This document shows positions 24,519-34,200 of a stretch of DNA of 64,000 bases, one piece after another; position 1 is the stretch's first letter; every line of letters starts with the position of its first letter. The notes beneath the pieces were generated by a model. The model did no database searches. It was given only the letters and a program-made list of their open reading frames with translations, and was not told the DNA's origin. The stretch is from positions 531,965 to 595,964 of the forward strand of contig NZ_JANHDO010000002.1 in NCBI RefSeq assembly GCF_024494575.1, read 5' to 3'. The position numbers and the translations under genes were made by a program. The DNA is from Halorubrum salinum (GTDB lineage Archaea > Halobacteriota > Halobacteria > Halobacteriales > Haloferacaceae).

Positions 24519-25484
24519 TCACGGCGCGGCCGGCAGGTCGCGCCACGTCGTCTCGTCTCGGTCCGCGAGCAGCGAGACGTGAACCACGATGAACGCCAGC
24601 GCGTAGCCGAGGAAGTGGACGTACACGTTGACCCGCGGCCCGGTGGCCGAGACGGTCGGGAACCCGATGAACGGATACGCGAGCAGCACGACGACGGCGA
24701 CCGCGACCAGCTCGCCGCACCCCGGCCGAGAGAGGATCCGCCGAAGCGTCACTCGCGGCGGTTCGTGCCCGTCGCCACGACCGCGCTTCGGGGAAGCGTC
24801 CCGGTCGCGGGCGGCGGCTCGGCCTCGTGTCTCGGCACGGTCGCGGACCGCCTCGCGTCCGTACGGGAGCGCGAACGCGACGCTGGCGACCCCGACGCCG
24901 GCGGAAACGACGGACACGGGCAGCGCGATGAGAGCGATGTACGCGATCGAGACGAAGAACTGGCCGGGCGCGTACCGTCGCCACCCGACGCCGAACCGCT
25001 CGTCGATCGCGAGCGGTAGGACGACGGCGATATAGCCGAAGAAGGCCATGTTGACGCCCGAGAAGCCGTATCCGATCGCGTTCCGCGGGACCGCGAGGTT
25101 CAGCCCGGAGAGGACGAACGGGAACGCGAGGAGAAACGTGGCCGCGGCGGCGAAGAAGAGCCGCCGCCGCCCGGCCAACAGGCTCAGTCCGTACGCGACC
25201 GACGCCAACAGCGCGAAGCCGACCACGTTTCCGACGAGGTGGGGCACCGTCAGGTGGACGTAGTGGGCGGTAAACGCCGTGGGAAGCGTCGGCTCGGTGT
25301 ACGAGAACGCGGCCGCTCGTTTCGTCGACTCGGGCAGCGTGAACACCGCGAGCAACACGGCGGGGACGACGAGAAGCGCGGCCGCATCGGCGACGACACG
25401 GGTCGTTCCCGCGCGTGTCGCCGACTCGGATCCTCCGGTGTCTGGCCCCTCGTGTGCCGGTTCCCCGCAGTCCGTCACTGTCAC
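24519..25484 (-). CDS. Rhomboid-family intramembrane serine protease with an extended insert
   Basis: A 321-aa polytopic membrane protein. Seen: the TM2 motif H82-x3-N86 (in VPHLVGNVVG), the catalytic GFSG with Ser142 (in GYGFSGVNMAFFG), and a His290-containing helix VYVHFLGYALAF, together the rhomboid oxyanion and Ser-His dyad. Between Ser142 and His290 there are about 148 residues, far more than in GlpG, including a highly charged loop at about 195-240. Rhomboids cut transmembrane segments of substrates within the membrane. The GTG at 25484 is favoured by CAGCTAAACC near 25508-25517; an upstream ATG at 25526 is the alternative. Confidence 0.75.
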   Translation of the reverse strand: MTVTDCGEPAHEGPDTGGSESATRAGTTRVVADAAALLVVPAVLLAVFTLPESTKRAAAFSYTEPTLPTAFTAHYVHLTVPHLVGNVVGFALLASVAYGLSLLAGRRRLFFAAAATFLLAFPFVLSGLNLAVPRNAIGYGFSGVNMAFFGYIAVVLPLAIDERFGVGWRRYAPGQFFVSIAYIALIALPVSVVSAGVGVASVAFALPYGREAVRDRAETRGRAAARDRDASPKRGRGDGHEPPRVTLRRILSRPGCGELVAVAVVVLLAYPFIGFPTVSATGPRVNVYVHFLGYALAFIVVHVSLLADRDETTWRDLPAAP

Positions 25485-25723
25485 ATGCGGAGAGACGCAC
25501 GCGACCGGTTTAGCTGTTCGTCGCAAATTATCTCGACTGATTTCTGTGGTCGCGGCGGGTCACACACCGACCGACACAGCCGCGCATCCGTCCGAATTCC
25601 TTGTTTCGCTGATAACTGCCGCCGCGGCTGGAGCTATCGATCCAGCGATCGACTCGGAACTCGGTCACGAACCGACGCGGCAACGGTTCAGAAAACGACT
25701 CGAAAAACCGATCGGTTCCGTCC
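25485..25723. other. Intergenic region before the rhomboid gene
   Basis: About 240 nt, AT-richer than its surroundings, with the rhomboid promoter on the minus strand (CAGCTAAACC near 25510 and GATAATTTGC near 25527). No coding sequence or RNA gene was recognised. Confidence 0.4.
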
Positions 25724-27250
25724 TCAGCGGAACGGGTTCTTGTCGTTCGACCGCCGCCGGCGACGCACCGCGACCGCGGCCGCGGCGACGACCACTAGGG
25801 CGATCAGTCCGCCGATCGCCGGGAGACCGAGACCGGCCGGCTCCTCGGTCGGTTCTCCGTCGTCCGTCCCGCCGTCCGTGCCGTCGCCGGCGTCCGTGCC
25901 GGATTCGACGACGAGGTCTGCGGTGGCGGTGTCGGTCTCGCCGGCGTCGTTGGTGACGGTGAGTTCGACCGCGTACTCGCCCGTCTCGTCGATCGTCGCG
26001 GTCGCGGTCTCGCCGGAGAGCGACTCCCCGGCGACCGACCAGTCGTACGCGACGATCTCGCCGTGTTCGGTCGTCGAGCCGCTGCCGTCGAGCGTGACCG
26101 TTTCACCGGCGGACGCCGTGCCGGGGTCGACCGCCGCGGCCGCCTCCGGCTCGCTCACCGCGTTCACCGCGAAGTACGAGAACCCGGGCGTTTGGGCTTC
26201 GAGCGTCACGCCATCAGCGGTCTCCTCGGCGACGGTCGTGTCGAGCGTCTCCCACTCGCCGCCCGACAGCCGGGTGACCCGGAGTTCGTCAGCGGTCGCG
26301 TCCGTCTCGTCGAGCCGGTCGGCCGAGACCTGCATGCGGATCGTTGCCGGCGCGTCGGTCGCGTCGTCGGGGACGGTGATCTCAGAGACCTGCACCGCGG
26401 TGCCCGGCGACGGGGTGACGTCGGCCGGTTCGGACGTCTGTGTCGTCACGTCGACGGACCCCTGCACGTCTGCGCTCTCGAAGGCGACGGACTCCACCGG
26501 CGCGCCGGCGTCGAACGTCGCCTGCGCGCCCTCGCCGCCGTCGGCGGCCTCGATCGACGCCTCGGCGCTCTGAACCACCGATCCGTCGCCGCTCGGCTCT
26601 GCGTCGCCCTCGTCGACTGCGGCCGCGCCGCCCCCGCCACCACCGCCACCACCGCCACCGCCGCCGCTCGCGCCGTCGCTTCCATCACTACCGTCGCTAC
26701 CGTCGCCTCCATCGCTTCCATCGCCTCCATCGCTTCCATCGCCTCCGTCGGTCGCGACACCCTCGAACGAGAGGCTCACCTCGCGCACGTCGCCCTCTTC
26801 CCACGTGACGGTCGTGTCTGCTGTCACGTCGCCGACCCGGAACTCGACCGTGTCACCGGAGTCGGGCTCCTCGACGGTGAGCTTCTCTTCGAACGGGCCG
26901 GACCCGCCGAACGACCCCGCCTCCTCGACGGTGATCGTGTCGTAGACGGTGCCGTCGACGACCGCCTCGATCTCCGTGCCGGGTTCGGCCGGCTCGCCGT
27001 TGACCGTCACGTCGCCGTAGTAGGACGCCGGGACGGCCTCCTGTCCCGCGGCGAGTCCGGGGACGGCGGCCGTCGCGACGAGCACGGCGAGGAGGACGAT
27101 CACCCCCGCGTGGAGCCGCCTTCGGAGTGGTGTTCCGGTGGCTCGCGTGGCTCGCGCTGCGAGCCCGCGGACGGTCGCCGGCGCGCGGGCCGTGCGCCGC
27201 TCTGTGTCTGTCGATCGCGTCGTGCGGTTCGAGGGTGTGGGATCTGTCAT
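25724..27250 (-). CDS. Exported surface protein with PGF-pre-PGF-like and PKD domains
   Basis: A 508-aa protein. Seen in order: a long N-terminal region with an export helix at about 45-68 (HAGVIVLLAVLVATAAVPGL); a beta domain starting ASYYGDVTVNGEPAEPGTEI (about 73-92); a Gly/Asp/Ser repeat and a run of 13 or so Gly (about 170-215); a PGF-pre-PGF-type domain ending TPGFSYFAVNAVSE; a PKD domain with GSGSTTEHGEIVAYDWSVAG; and a C-terminal membrane helix followed by RRRRR. Its last third is nearly identical to the neighbouring larger gene. It is probably anchored at the S-layer face; function unknown. Confidence 0.75.
   Translation of the reverse strand: MTDPTPSNRTTRSTDTERRTARAPATVRGLAARATRATGTPLRRRLHAGVIVLLAVLVATAAVPGLAAGQEAVPASYYGDVTVNGEPAEPGTEIEAVVDGTVYDTITVEEAGSFGGSGPFEEKLTVEEPDSGDTVEFRVGDVTADTTVTWEEGDVREVSLSFEGVATDGGDGSDGGDGSDGGDGSDGSDGSDGASGGGGGGGGGGGGGAAAVDEGDAEPSGDGSVVQSAEASIEAADGGEGAQATFDAGAPVESVAFESADVQGSVDVTTQTSEPADVTPSPGTAVQVSEITVPDDATDAPATIRMQVSADRLDETDATADELRVTRLSGGEWETLDTTVAEETADGVTLEAQTPGFSYFAVNAVSEPEAAAAVDPGTASAGETVTLDGSGSTTEHGEIVAYDWSVAGESLSGETATATIDETGEYAVELTVTNDAGETDTATADLVVESGTDAGDGTDGGTDDGEPTEEPAGLGLPAIGGLIALVVVAAAAVAVRRRRRSNDKNPFR
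25920..26064 (-). repeat. 145-bp perfect direct repeat, copy 1 (inside PKD domain)
   Basis: Bases 25920-26064 are identical, over all 145 positions that I compared, to 27536-27680 in the next gene (offset 1616). Lower but still high identity continues out to about 26211. It encodes the core of the PKD domain in both proteins. Confidence 0.9.
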
Positions 27251-27357
27251 CGGTTGTGTTTCGTGTGGTCGTTCGTTCGGGCGGTTCCTCAGTCGGGCCC
27301 GTCGGACGGGCGATCGCGACCTGCGACCCGCATGCCGCCGGTCGCAGGCGGTCCGGA

Positions 27358-30300
27358 TCAGCCGTTTCGGCGGACCCAGACGACCGTCGCGGCCGCGAGC
27401 AGCGCGAGAGCCACGAGCAGCGCGATCGCCGTGGTCCCGAGCCCCGCGGGCTCGTCCGTCGGATCTCCACCGTCCGTTCCGTCACCGCCGGTCGCGCCGT
27501 CGCCGGCGTCTGTGCCGGAGCCGACGACGAGGTCGGCGGTGGCGGTGTCGGTCTCGCCGGCGTCGTTGGTGACGGTGAGTTCGACCGCGTACTCGCCCGT
27601 CTCGTCGATCGTCGCGGTCGCGGTCTCGCCGGAGAGCGACTCCCCGGCGACCGACCAGTCGTACGCGACGATCTCGCCGTACTCGTCTGTCGAGCCGCTG
27701 CCGTCGAGCGTGACCTCGTCACCGGCGGACACCGTGCCGGGGTCGACCGCCGCGGCCGCCTCCGGCTCGCTCACCGCGTTCACCGCGAACACGGAGAAGC
27801 CCGGCGTCTCGGCTTCGAGCGTCACGCCGTCCGCGGTCTCCGCGGCCACCGTCGTATCGAGGGTCTCCCACTCCCCCTCGTTCAGCCGGACCGCGGTGAG
27901 TTCGCTCGGTTCGGCTCCGATCGCGTCGAGTCGGTCCGCCGAGACGCCGAACTCGATCGTCGCCGATCGGTCGGTCGCGTCGTCGGGGACCGATATCTCC
28001 TGCACCGTGACGGCCGCGCCCGGCGGGTTCACGTCCGCCGACGCGGGGTCGACGTCCGAGACCGCGACCTCGCCGACCTGATCCGTCGAGTCGAACGCGA
28101 TGGACTCGACGTTTTCGACCGACTCGAACGCCGCGACCCGCTGACTCTCTTCGAAGTCGGCCGAGGGCGTCACCGTCTCGGTCTCGACCGCGTCGAGTTC
28201 GAGCGAGTCGGCCGGGTCCGAATCGAACCCGATTCCGCCGCCACCGCCCCCTCCGCCGCCGGAGGAGACGGGGTCGGTGTCGTCGGTGCCGTCGTCGTCC
28301 CCGTCAGTGCCGTCACCGGTCTCAGTCGGCTGTTCGATCGAGACCGACTGCGTGACCTCGTCGTCGTCGGTCGAGACGACCACCTCGATCGCTCCCGTGG
28401 CGCCCGTCGCCGTGTCGACCGATACCGGAATGGCAGCCGTGCCTCCGTCTGCGAGTTCTCGCACACCGGTCGAGTCGGCGTCTTCCGCACCGTCGACGAG
28501 GACTTCGACGAGCTGTGCGGCCTCCTGTCCGCCGACGTTCTCGACGACCGCGGTGACGGTCGCCGTTTCGCCGGCGGTCACCGTGGTGTCCGATTCGCCG
28601 GCATCGAGCGAGACGTCGAAGAACGCCGCCGCGGGCTCGACGACGATCGCCTGTCTGACGACCGTGTCGCCGCTCGCGACGCCGATCTCGGAGACGCCGT
28701 CCTCGCCGAGCGCGACGTCAGTGAACTCCACGGGGGCACTCGCTCCACCGTCGAGGGTACCGGTTCCGCTCGTGTCGAGCACCGCGTAGTCGTCTCCCTC
28801 GGTTCCGGTCACGTCGTCGCCGAAGCGAAGCTCTATCTCGTCGCTTCCGGACGCGTCGCCGACGTTCTCGACGGTCGCCGACACGTCGACGGTGTTCCCG
28901 GACTGCACCCGGTCCGGCGCGTCGAGTCCGGACACGCCGAACTCGGCGGGAGCGATCACGCTCCCCGTGACCTGCGCGTCGTCATCCCCGCTGGAGACGT
29001 TGAGCGTCAGGTCATTCGTCGTCGATTCGGGCGTGTACGACAGCGAGACCCCGTCTGACTCGCTACGGTTGAGCTCAACGATCGTCTCGTCCAGCGTCGT
29101 TCCCGAACCGTCTTCGAGCGCGATCGTCTGCCGTCCGCTGGCGTTTCCGTCGTTCTCGATCGTCGCGTCGACTGTCAGCGTCTCGCCGGCGACGGCCTCG
29201 AAGTCGGCAGCCGGTGAGTCGATGCCGACGGAGAAGTTGGCCGGCTCGACCGAACCATTGAGCTGGTTGCTCGTGTCGACGCTGGAGACGTCTGTCGCCG
29301 CTGTAATCGGTGAGAGCCGGGCGGCTCCCGACGCGAAGATCGGAGCCCGAACCTGCGATTCAGCGTTTCCAAGCGCTGCTGCAGTCGGTTGACCGCCGCC
29401 GGCCCAGTTCCGGGTCGCGTTGAACGTTTCGTTTCCGACGTTACTCTGATCACCGACGACGCGGATGTCGACGCCGTTGTCGCCAGTGAACTCCGTCTCG
29501 GAGTCGTCGAAGTTGTTCCGCACGGCAAGGCTATCGCCGAAGTTTGCGCTGGTGTTGAGTTCGATACCCGCGGTGTTGGCGTCGGCGTCGTCAGTCCGCG
29601 TCAGGATCGTGTTCTCTCGGACGTTCGCCCGAGCGTCCTCGTTGAGCGCGATCCCGACGTCGGCGGTCCCCGAATCCGGTTCGAGGACGTTCGCCGTGAC
29701 CTGCACGCCGGTCGCGTCGATGTCGACGACGGTGTCCGCGCCGTCGACGGTGAACTCGTTGTACTCGACCGCCGCGCCGGTCGCAGCCGAACCGACGTCG
29801 ACGCTCGTGGTCTGGCCGGCGAACGCACTCCGGCGGACCGCGGCGTTCGAGCCGCCGACGTCGACGCCGGTAGTGAATCCGTCGACGGTCACGCCTTCGA
29901 CCGTCGCACCGTCACCAGCGACCGCGATCGCCGTGTCCGGGTTCGTACTCTCGTTTTCCGACACCGTCAGTCCGGAGACGGTCGCGTCGGACTGCAGCGT
30001 GAACACTGGGTTGTCGTCGGAAGCCGGCTCGACCGAAATGCCATCGGTAGCGGCTTCGACGGTGACGCCTTCGGTGACGTCGACGTTCTCGGTGAACGCG
30101 TCGCCGTCGGGCGAGGCGACGGCCACCGTGTCGTCTCCATCGACCGCCGCGTCGACGCCGGACTGAATGCTCTCGTAGTCGACGTCGAGCGTCTCTTCTC
30201 GCGTCGCCGTGCTCTCGCTGCCGGCGGCGTCTTCGGGGATCGACGCGCTCGCGTCGAGCGTGTGCACGCCCGCCCGCGGCGCGTCCTCGATCGTCGCGGT

Positions 30301-31278
30301 GACCGAGACCGTTTCGCTGCTGGTCCCCTCGTCGGCGCTCGCGTCGACCGACACCTCCGCGGACTCGTCGACGACCGTGACGTCCTCGTCGCCGAGCGCG
30401 AAGTCGACGGTGACGCTTCCATTGCGCTCGCCGACGTTCTCGACGGTCGCGTTGAGCGTCACCTCGTCGCCCTGCGCGGCCTCGTCGATCTGGCTCTCGC
30501 CGTCCGTGATCTCGAACTCCGTCAGGTCGAACGCCGGCGGGTCCGGCCGCTCGATCACGACGGTCTGGCTCGCGCTCCGGTCGGCGGTCGCCACGGTGAC
30601 CTCGGTTCCGGGCGCGTCGCCATCGTCGGTTTCGACCGTGAACTCTACCGTCTCGTTCTCGGTCGGATCGAGGTCGACGGTCGTCTCGTCCGTCTCCTCA
30701 CCGCCGACGAGAAGGTCGACCGTCCCCTCGCCGCTCGCGGTGCCGATGTTCTCGACCGTCGCCGTCACCGTGAACGACTGTCCGGCGACGATCGCGTCGC
30801 CTGAGTCGGGCGAGATATCGTCGATCGACACGTCGAACACGGGCGTCGGCTCGTCGGTGGCGGCGAGGTCGAGTTCGCGGACGTCGCCGGCGCGCCACTC
30901 GATCGTGCGCGCCAGTTGACCGTCGACGAGGAAGCTCACCCGCAGGTCGTCGGGGTCGTCGGCGGTTCGATCGACGACGAGCTTCTCGTCGAACAGGTTC
31001 GGTCCGCCGAACTCACCCAGCGCGTCCTCGCTGACCGTGATCGAGTCGCGAATGTCGCCGTCACCGGCGGTCGGGTCCGCACCGGGCGCGTGCGCGACCG
31101 CCTCGATCACGGTCCCCGGCGGTGCAGGGGCACCGTCGACGTCGACGGTGCCGTAGTACGACGCCGGCTCCGCGGCGTCCGGTTCCTCGGTTTGGGCTGT
31201 CACGCTCCCCGAGACGGCCACCATGGAGGTGACCATGAGGACCGCGACCAGCACCGCTGCGATGCGTTTTCCGTGCAT
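27358..31278 (-). CDS. Large surface glycoprotein: CARDB, beta-helix, PGF-pre-PGF-like and PKD domains
   Basis: A 1306-aa exported protein. Seen in order: a Sec-type signal peptide (residues 1-28, ending SVTAQ); the same N-terminal ASYYGTVDVDGAPAPPGT domain as its neighbour; repeated CARDB-like domains carrying VTATVENIG, LNATVENVG, VDATIENDG and VSATVENVG; a right-handed parallel beta-helix at about 365-610; a Gly run; a PGF-pre-PGF-type domain ending TPGFSVFAVNAVSE; PKD; and a C-terminal helix plus RRNG. Many N-x-S/T sequons suggest glycosylation. It is likely a cell-surface adhesion or S-layer-associated protein. Confidence 0.8.
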   Translation of the reverse strand: MHGKRIAAVLVAVLMVTSMVAVSGSVTAQTEEPDAAEPASYYGTVDVDGAPAPPGTVIEAVAHAPGADPTAGDGDIRDSITVSEDALGEFGGPNLFDEKLVVDRTADDPDDLRVSFLVDGQLARTIEWRAGDVRELDLAATDEPTPVFDVSIDDISPDSGDAIVAGQSFTVTATVENIGTASGEGTVDLLVGGEETDETTVDLDPTENETVEFTVETDDGDAPGTEVTVATADRSASQTVVIERPDPPAFDLTEFEITDGESQIDEAAQGDEVTLNATVENVGERNGSVTVDFALGDEDVTVVDESAEVSVDASADEGTSSETVSVTATIEDAPRAGVHTLDASASIPEDAAGSESTATREETLDVDYESIQSGVDAAVDGDDTVAVASPDGDAFTENVDVTEGVTVEAATDGISVEPASDDNPVFTLQSDATVSGLTVSENESTNPDTAIAVAGDGATVEGVTVDGFTTGVDVGGSNAAVRRSAFAGQTTSVDVGSAATGAAVEYNEFTVDGADTVVDIDATGVQVTANVLEPDSGTADVGIALNEDARANVRENTILTRTDDADANTAGIELNTSANFGDSLAVRNNFDDSETEFTGDNGVDIRVVGDQSNVGNETFNATRNWAGGGQPTAAALGNAESQVRAPIFASGAARLSPITAATDVSSVDTSNQLNGSVEPANFSVGIDSPAADFEAVAGETLTVDATIENDGNASGRQTIALEDGSGTTLDETIVELNRSESDGVSLSYTPESTTNDLTLNVSSGDDDAQVTGSVIAPAEFGVSGLDAPDRVQSGNTVDVSATVENVGDASGSDEIELRFGDDVTGTEGDDYAVLDTSGTGTLDGGASAPVEFTDVALGEDGVSEIGVASGDTVVRQAIVVEPAAAFFDVSLDAGESDTTVTAGETATVTAVVENVGGQEAAQLVEVLVDGAEDADSTGVRELADGGTAAIPVSVDTATGATGAIEVVVSTDDDEVTQSVSIEQPTETGDGTDGDDDGTDDTDPVSSGGGGGGGGGIGFDSDPADSLELDAVETETVTPSADFEESQRVAAFESVENVESIAFDSTDQVGEVAVSDVDPASADVNPPGAAVTVQEISVPDDATDRSATIEFGVSADRLDAIGAEPSELTAVRLNEGEWETLDTTVAAETADGVTLEAETPGFSVFAVNAVSEPEAAAAVDPGTVSAGDEVTLDGSGSTDEYGEIVAYDWSVAGESLSGETATATIDETGEYAVELTVTNDAGETDTATADLVVGSGTDAGDGATGGDGTDGGDPTDEPAGLGTTAIALLVALALLAAATVVWVRRNG
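27536..27680 (-). repeat. 145-bp perfect direct repeat, copy 2
   Basis: Identical to 25920-26064. The match lies in the same PKD domain position of the paralogous gene, so recombination between copies would fuse the two genes in frame and delete 1616 bp. Confidence 0.9.
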
Positions 31279-31282
31279 TGGT

Positions 31283-34200
31283 CTATTCGTCAGTGTTCTC
31301 TTCCGCGAGAATCGCGTCTGGATTCTCGTAAATGAGTTCTGGCGGGTAGGCGAACTCCGGCGGGTACCTCGGATCTATCGGCACCGGCGGGTACTCTGCT
31401 TGAGGATCGTTCGGATAGACCACTTCGAAGACGTATTCCTCTACGGACTGATCCTCTGCGTATCCGGTTGCCAGCTGCGCGTCGGAGTTCGGTTCGTCGT
31501 CGACGAAGATCCACGTTCCTTCGAATGCACCAGTGTACACCTCACTCGGCGGGAGTTCTTCCCCTTCAGCGAGTCCGGGCTGGCTCGGCTGTGCCTGTAG
31601 CTGCAGGTCGTTTTGCACTTCTGCACCGGCGATGTCCAGCGTGCTCGAATCGAAGCCGACGGTGCCGCCGGTCGCCACTAGGTTCCAGCCGTTACTGAGT
31701 GAGACGGACTCCGGCGTCGCGGCCTCGTTGTCGACGTTGGTTTCGATTGGGACGGTCACCGTCTCGTCTATCCCACCCTCGCTGGTGAGCACGACTACCT
31801 CGCCAACGCTCGGCACGTAGTCTCCGCTGATATCCTGGTATTCACCGGCTTCGTTGTCGTACACGAAGGCGTTCCCGCTGATGTCCATCTCACCGAAGAT
31901 CTCTCCGACGGACTCGTCCGGCCGAGCCGAGAAGCCGACGGCAAGCGCACGCGATCCGTCGGACTGTAGCTCGAGAACGGAACCGTACTCAGAGATGTTC
32001 CGCGGCGAATCAGCCGCAACGTTCTCCTCGGACGTCGTCAAGACGGGATCGTAGACGACGTTACCGGTGACGTTAGGCCCGTCTTCGCCGAAGTAGTTCA
32101 GCGGTGCGAACATCGGACCTCCGTCAGGTTCCTTGTTCACGATGTCGAGATCGTTGTTGAGGAAGTCGTTCTGCGTGGCTCTGACATCGCTTGCGTCCGC
32201 GTAGCCATTTTTGTCCTTTCCGTCGATGCCGAGCCCGATACCGTCATATTCCGTCGCAGTGACGTTCTCGATCGTGTTCCGGCGGAGCGTCACGTCGTCA
32301 GGCACGCCCATCTCGACGCTGGACGGCGTCGACACGACACCGTACGCCCAAGCACCTTCGATATCGCTGAACGTCGAGTTGGTTATCGAAACGTCATCGA
32401 CCTCGGCTTGGAGTTTCACCCCGTCTGCACCGGCCGCGGTCTGCGTGACGTTTCGGACGGTGAGGTTGTCGAACGTGATCCCGTCTATCTCGTCACCGTT
32501 GTCATAGTACTTGACGTGAACTCCTTCAACGGTGCTTCCGGTGCCGTGCCCGTGCACGTCCTCGACGACCACGTTGCGCAGCGTAACGTCGCCGTCTAAG
32601 TCGTCGAAGCCTCCTGCGTTTCCTATGAAGATGCCTTCTACCTCACTGGATCCACTCGGTGCGCCGTTTTGAACAGTGAGGTTTGTGACAGTAACCTCAT
32701 CGACGGGGATATCAATGCGTCCGTCGATGACTGCCGAATCTTGGCCGTCGACGGTGACGTTCGGCGTAGATACGGTGATGTTCTCGCTGTGGACACCGGA
32801 CTGAATAATGACAGTATCACCGTCTTTTGCTGTACTCACAGCCGACTGAATACTGGAGAACTCTTCGCCGTCGACCGTCGCTGCGACAGCGACCTCGCCG
32901 CCTTCGCCAACAGGTGCGTCGAGCCACGGATTGACCTCTACATTATCGGTCACTGCATCACTCGATGGTCCAGTTGATGATCCCCACCAGTTGGAAGTAG
33001 CATCTACGTCAGTATCACTCGTTCCGTAGACTGCATAGACTGACGGCCCGTCAACATCGAAGTTATTGTTGGTAACATTTACTTCTCCGGTTGTCTGGTA
33101 CGCCAGAACCGCTGTCGAAGCTGATTCTCCTTGATCGTCGCTCTCATCAAGCGTAGCATCGAATGTGTTCTGGGTTATCGTTGCGCCTTGCACTCCATTG
33201 TTGTCAGCTCCAGACACGCTGATCGCATTCGCACCATCTCTCGGTAGGAAATTCTCAAATGTAAATCCAGATATGGTTGTCCCATCTGCATACACTTGTA
33301 TAGCCGTCGTAGACTCAGAGTACCCGCCATCTGCAGTTACGTTGATAGTCGCATCATTACCCACCAGTTCCATGTTCTCTGAGTCGAGGATAATCGACTC
33401 CTCGATATCATATGTTCCTTGCTCGACATAGACTGTATATCCAGTATCTGCGACCCCGACTGCATCGTTAATTACGCCCTCTTCGGTCACGCCGGCGAAG
33501 TTAGCACCCTGAAGTAGGACTGTTTCAACGCCGTCGTTGGCATCAGCAAGGGCAGAAAACTGCCCATTAGCCTCCGTTTCACCGTTAACAGTCACATCCT
33601 GATTGGTGAGTTTTATCGTCGTTGTTCCGGGGTCAGCGTCAGTGAAATTGTTGTTTCTGATGGTTAGACTGCCAGAAGAAGTTGACCACAGTGCTTCTGT
33701 GATTTTCGGCCCCTTGAATGTGTTATTTAGTATTTCGACAGATCCATCTCCCCCGTAAGCGATCACAGTATCGTCAATGGTGTTGTTCTTTATTAGCAGG
33801 CCGTCACCGCTACCAGAAATAAATCCTTGACCGTTAGCACCTTCATCAGAGTAACTCACGGTGTTATTGATTGCCTTGCCGCCATTACCGTTGAGTATAA
33901 TCCCACTCGGGACACTTCCTCCAACACCACGAGTATCAACCTCAAATCCTCTGATCGTGACATCGGTTGCACTTTCGGCGACTTCGATATTCGGTGTTCC
34001 ACCTGGTCCACTGAAGTCATCTGGAGCCCTAATCACCGGCTTGTCGACACCTTCCAGAGTCAAGCCACTAACATCAACTGTGACTATTTCCCCGTAGTTT
34101 CCGGAGCCAACAACGATGCGTTCAGCATCAGGTGACTCGTCTGCGGCATCGATTGCTGCTTGAATGCTATCATAAGGGCTTTCTCCGAGTTCCGTACCAC

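Noticed and set aside
26637..26760. Short triplet-like repeats as a CRISPR or microsatellite array
   Set aside because: They encode Gly/Asp/Ser linker repeats in frame within a surface protein and lack spacers.
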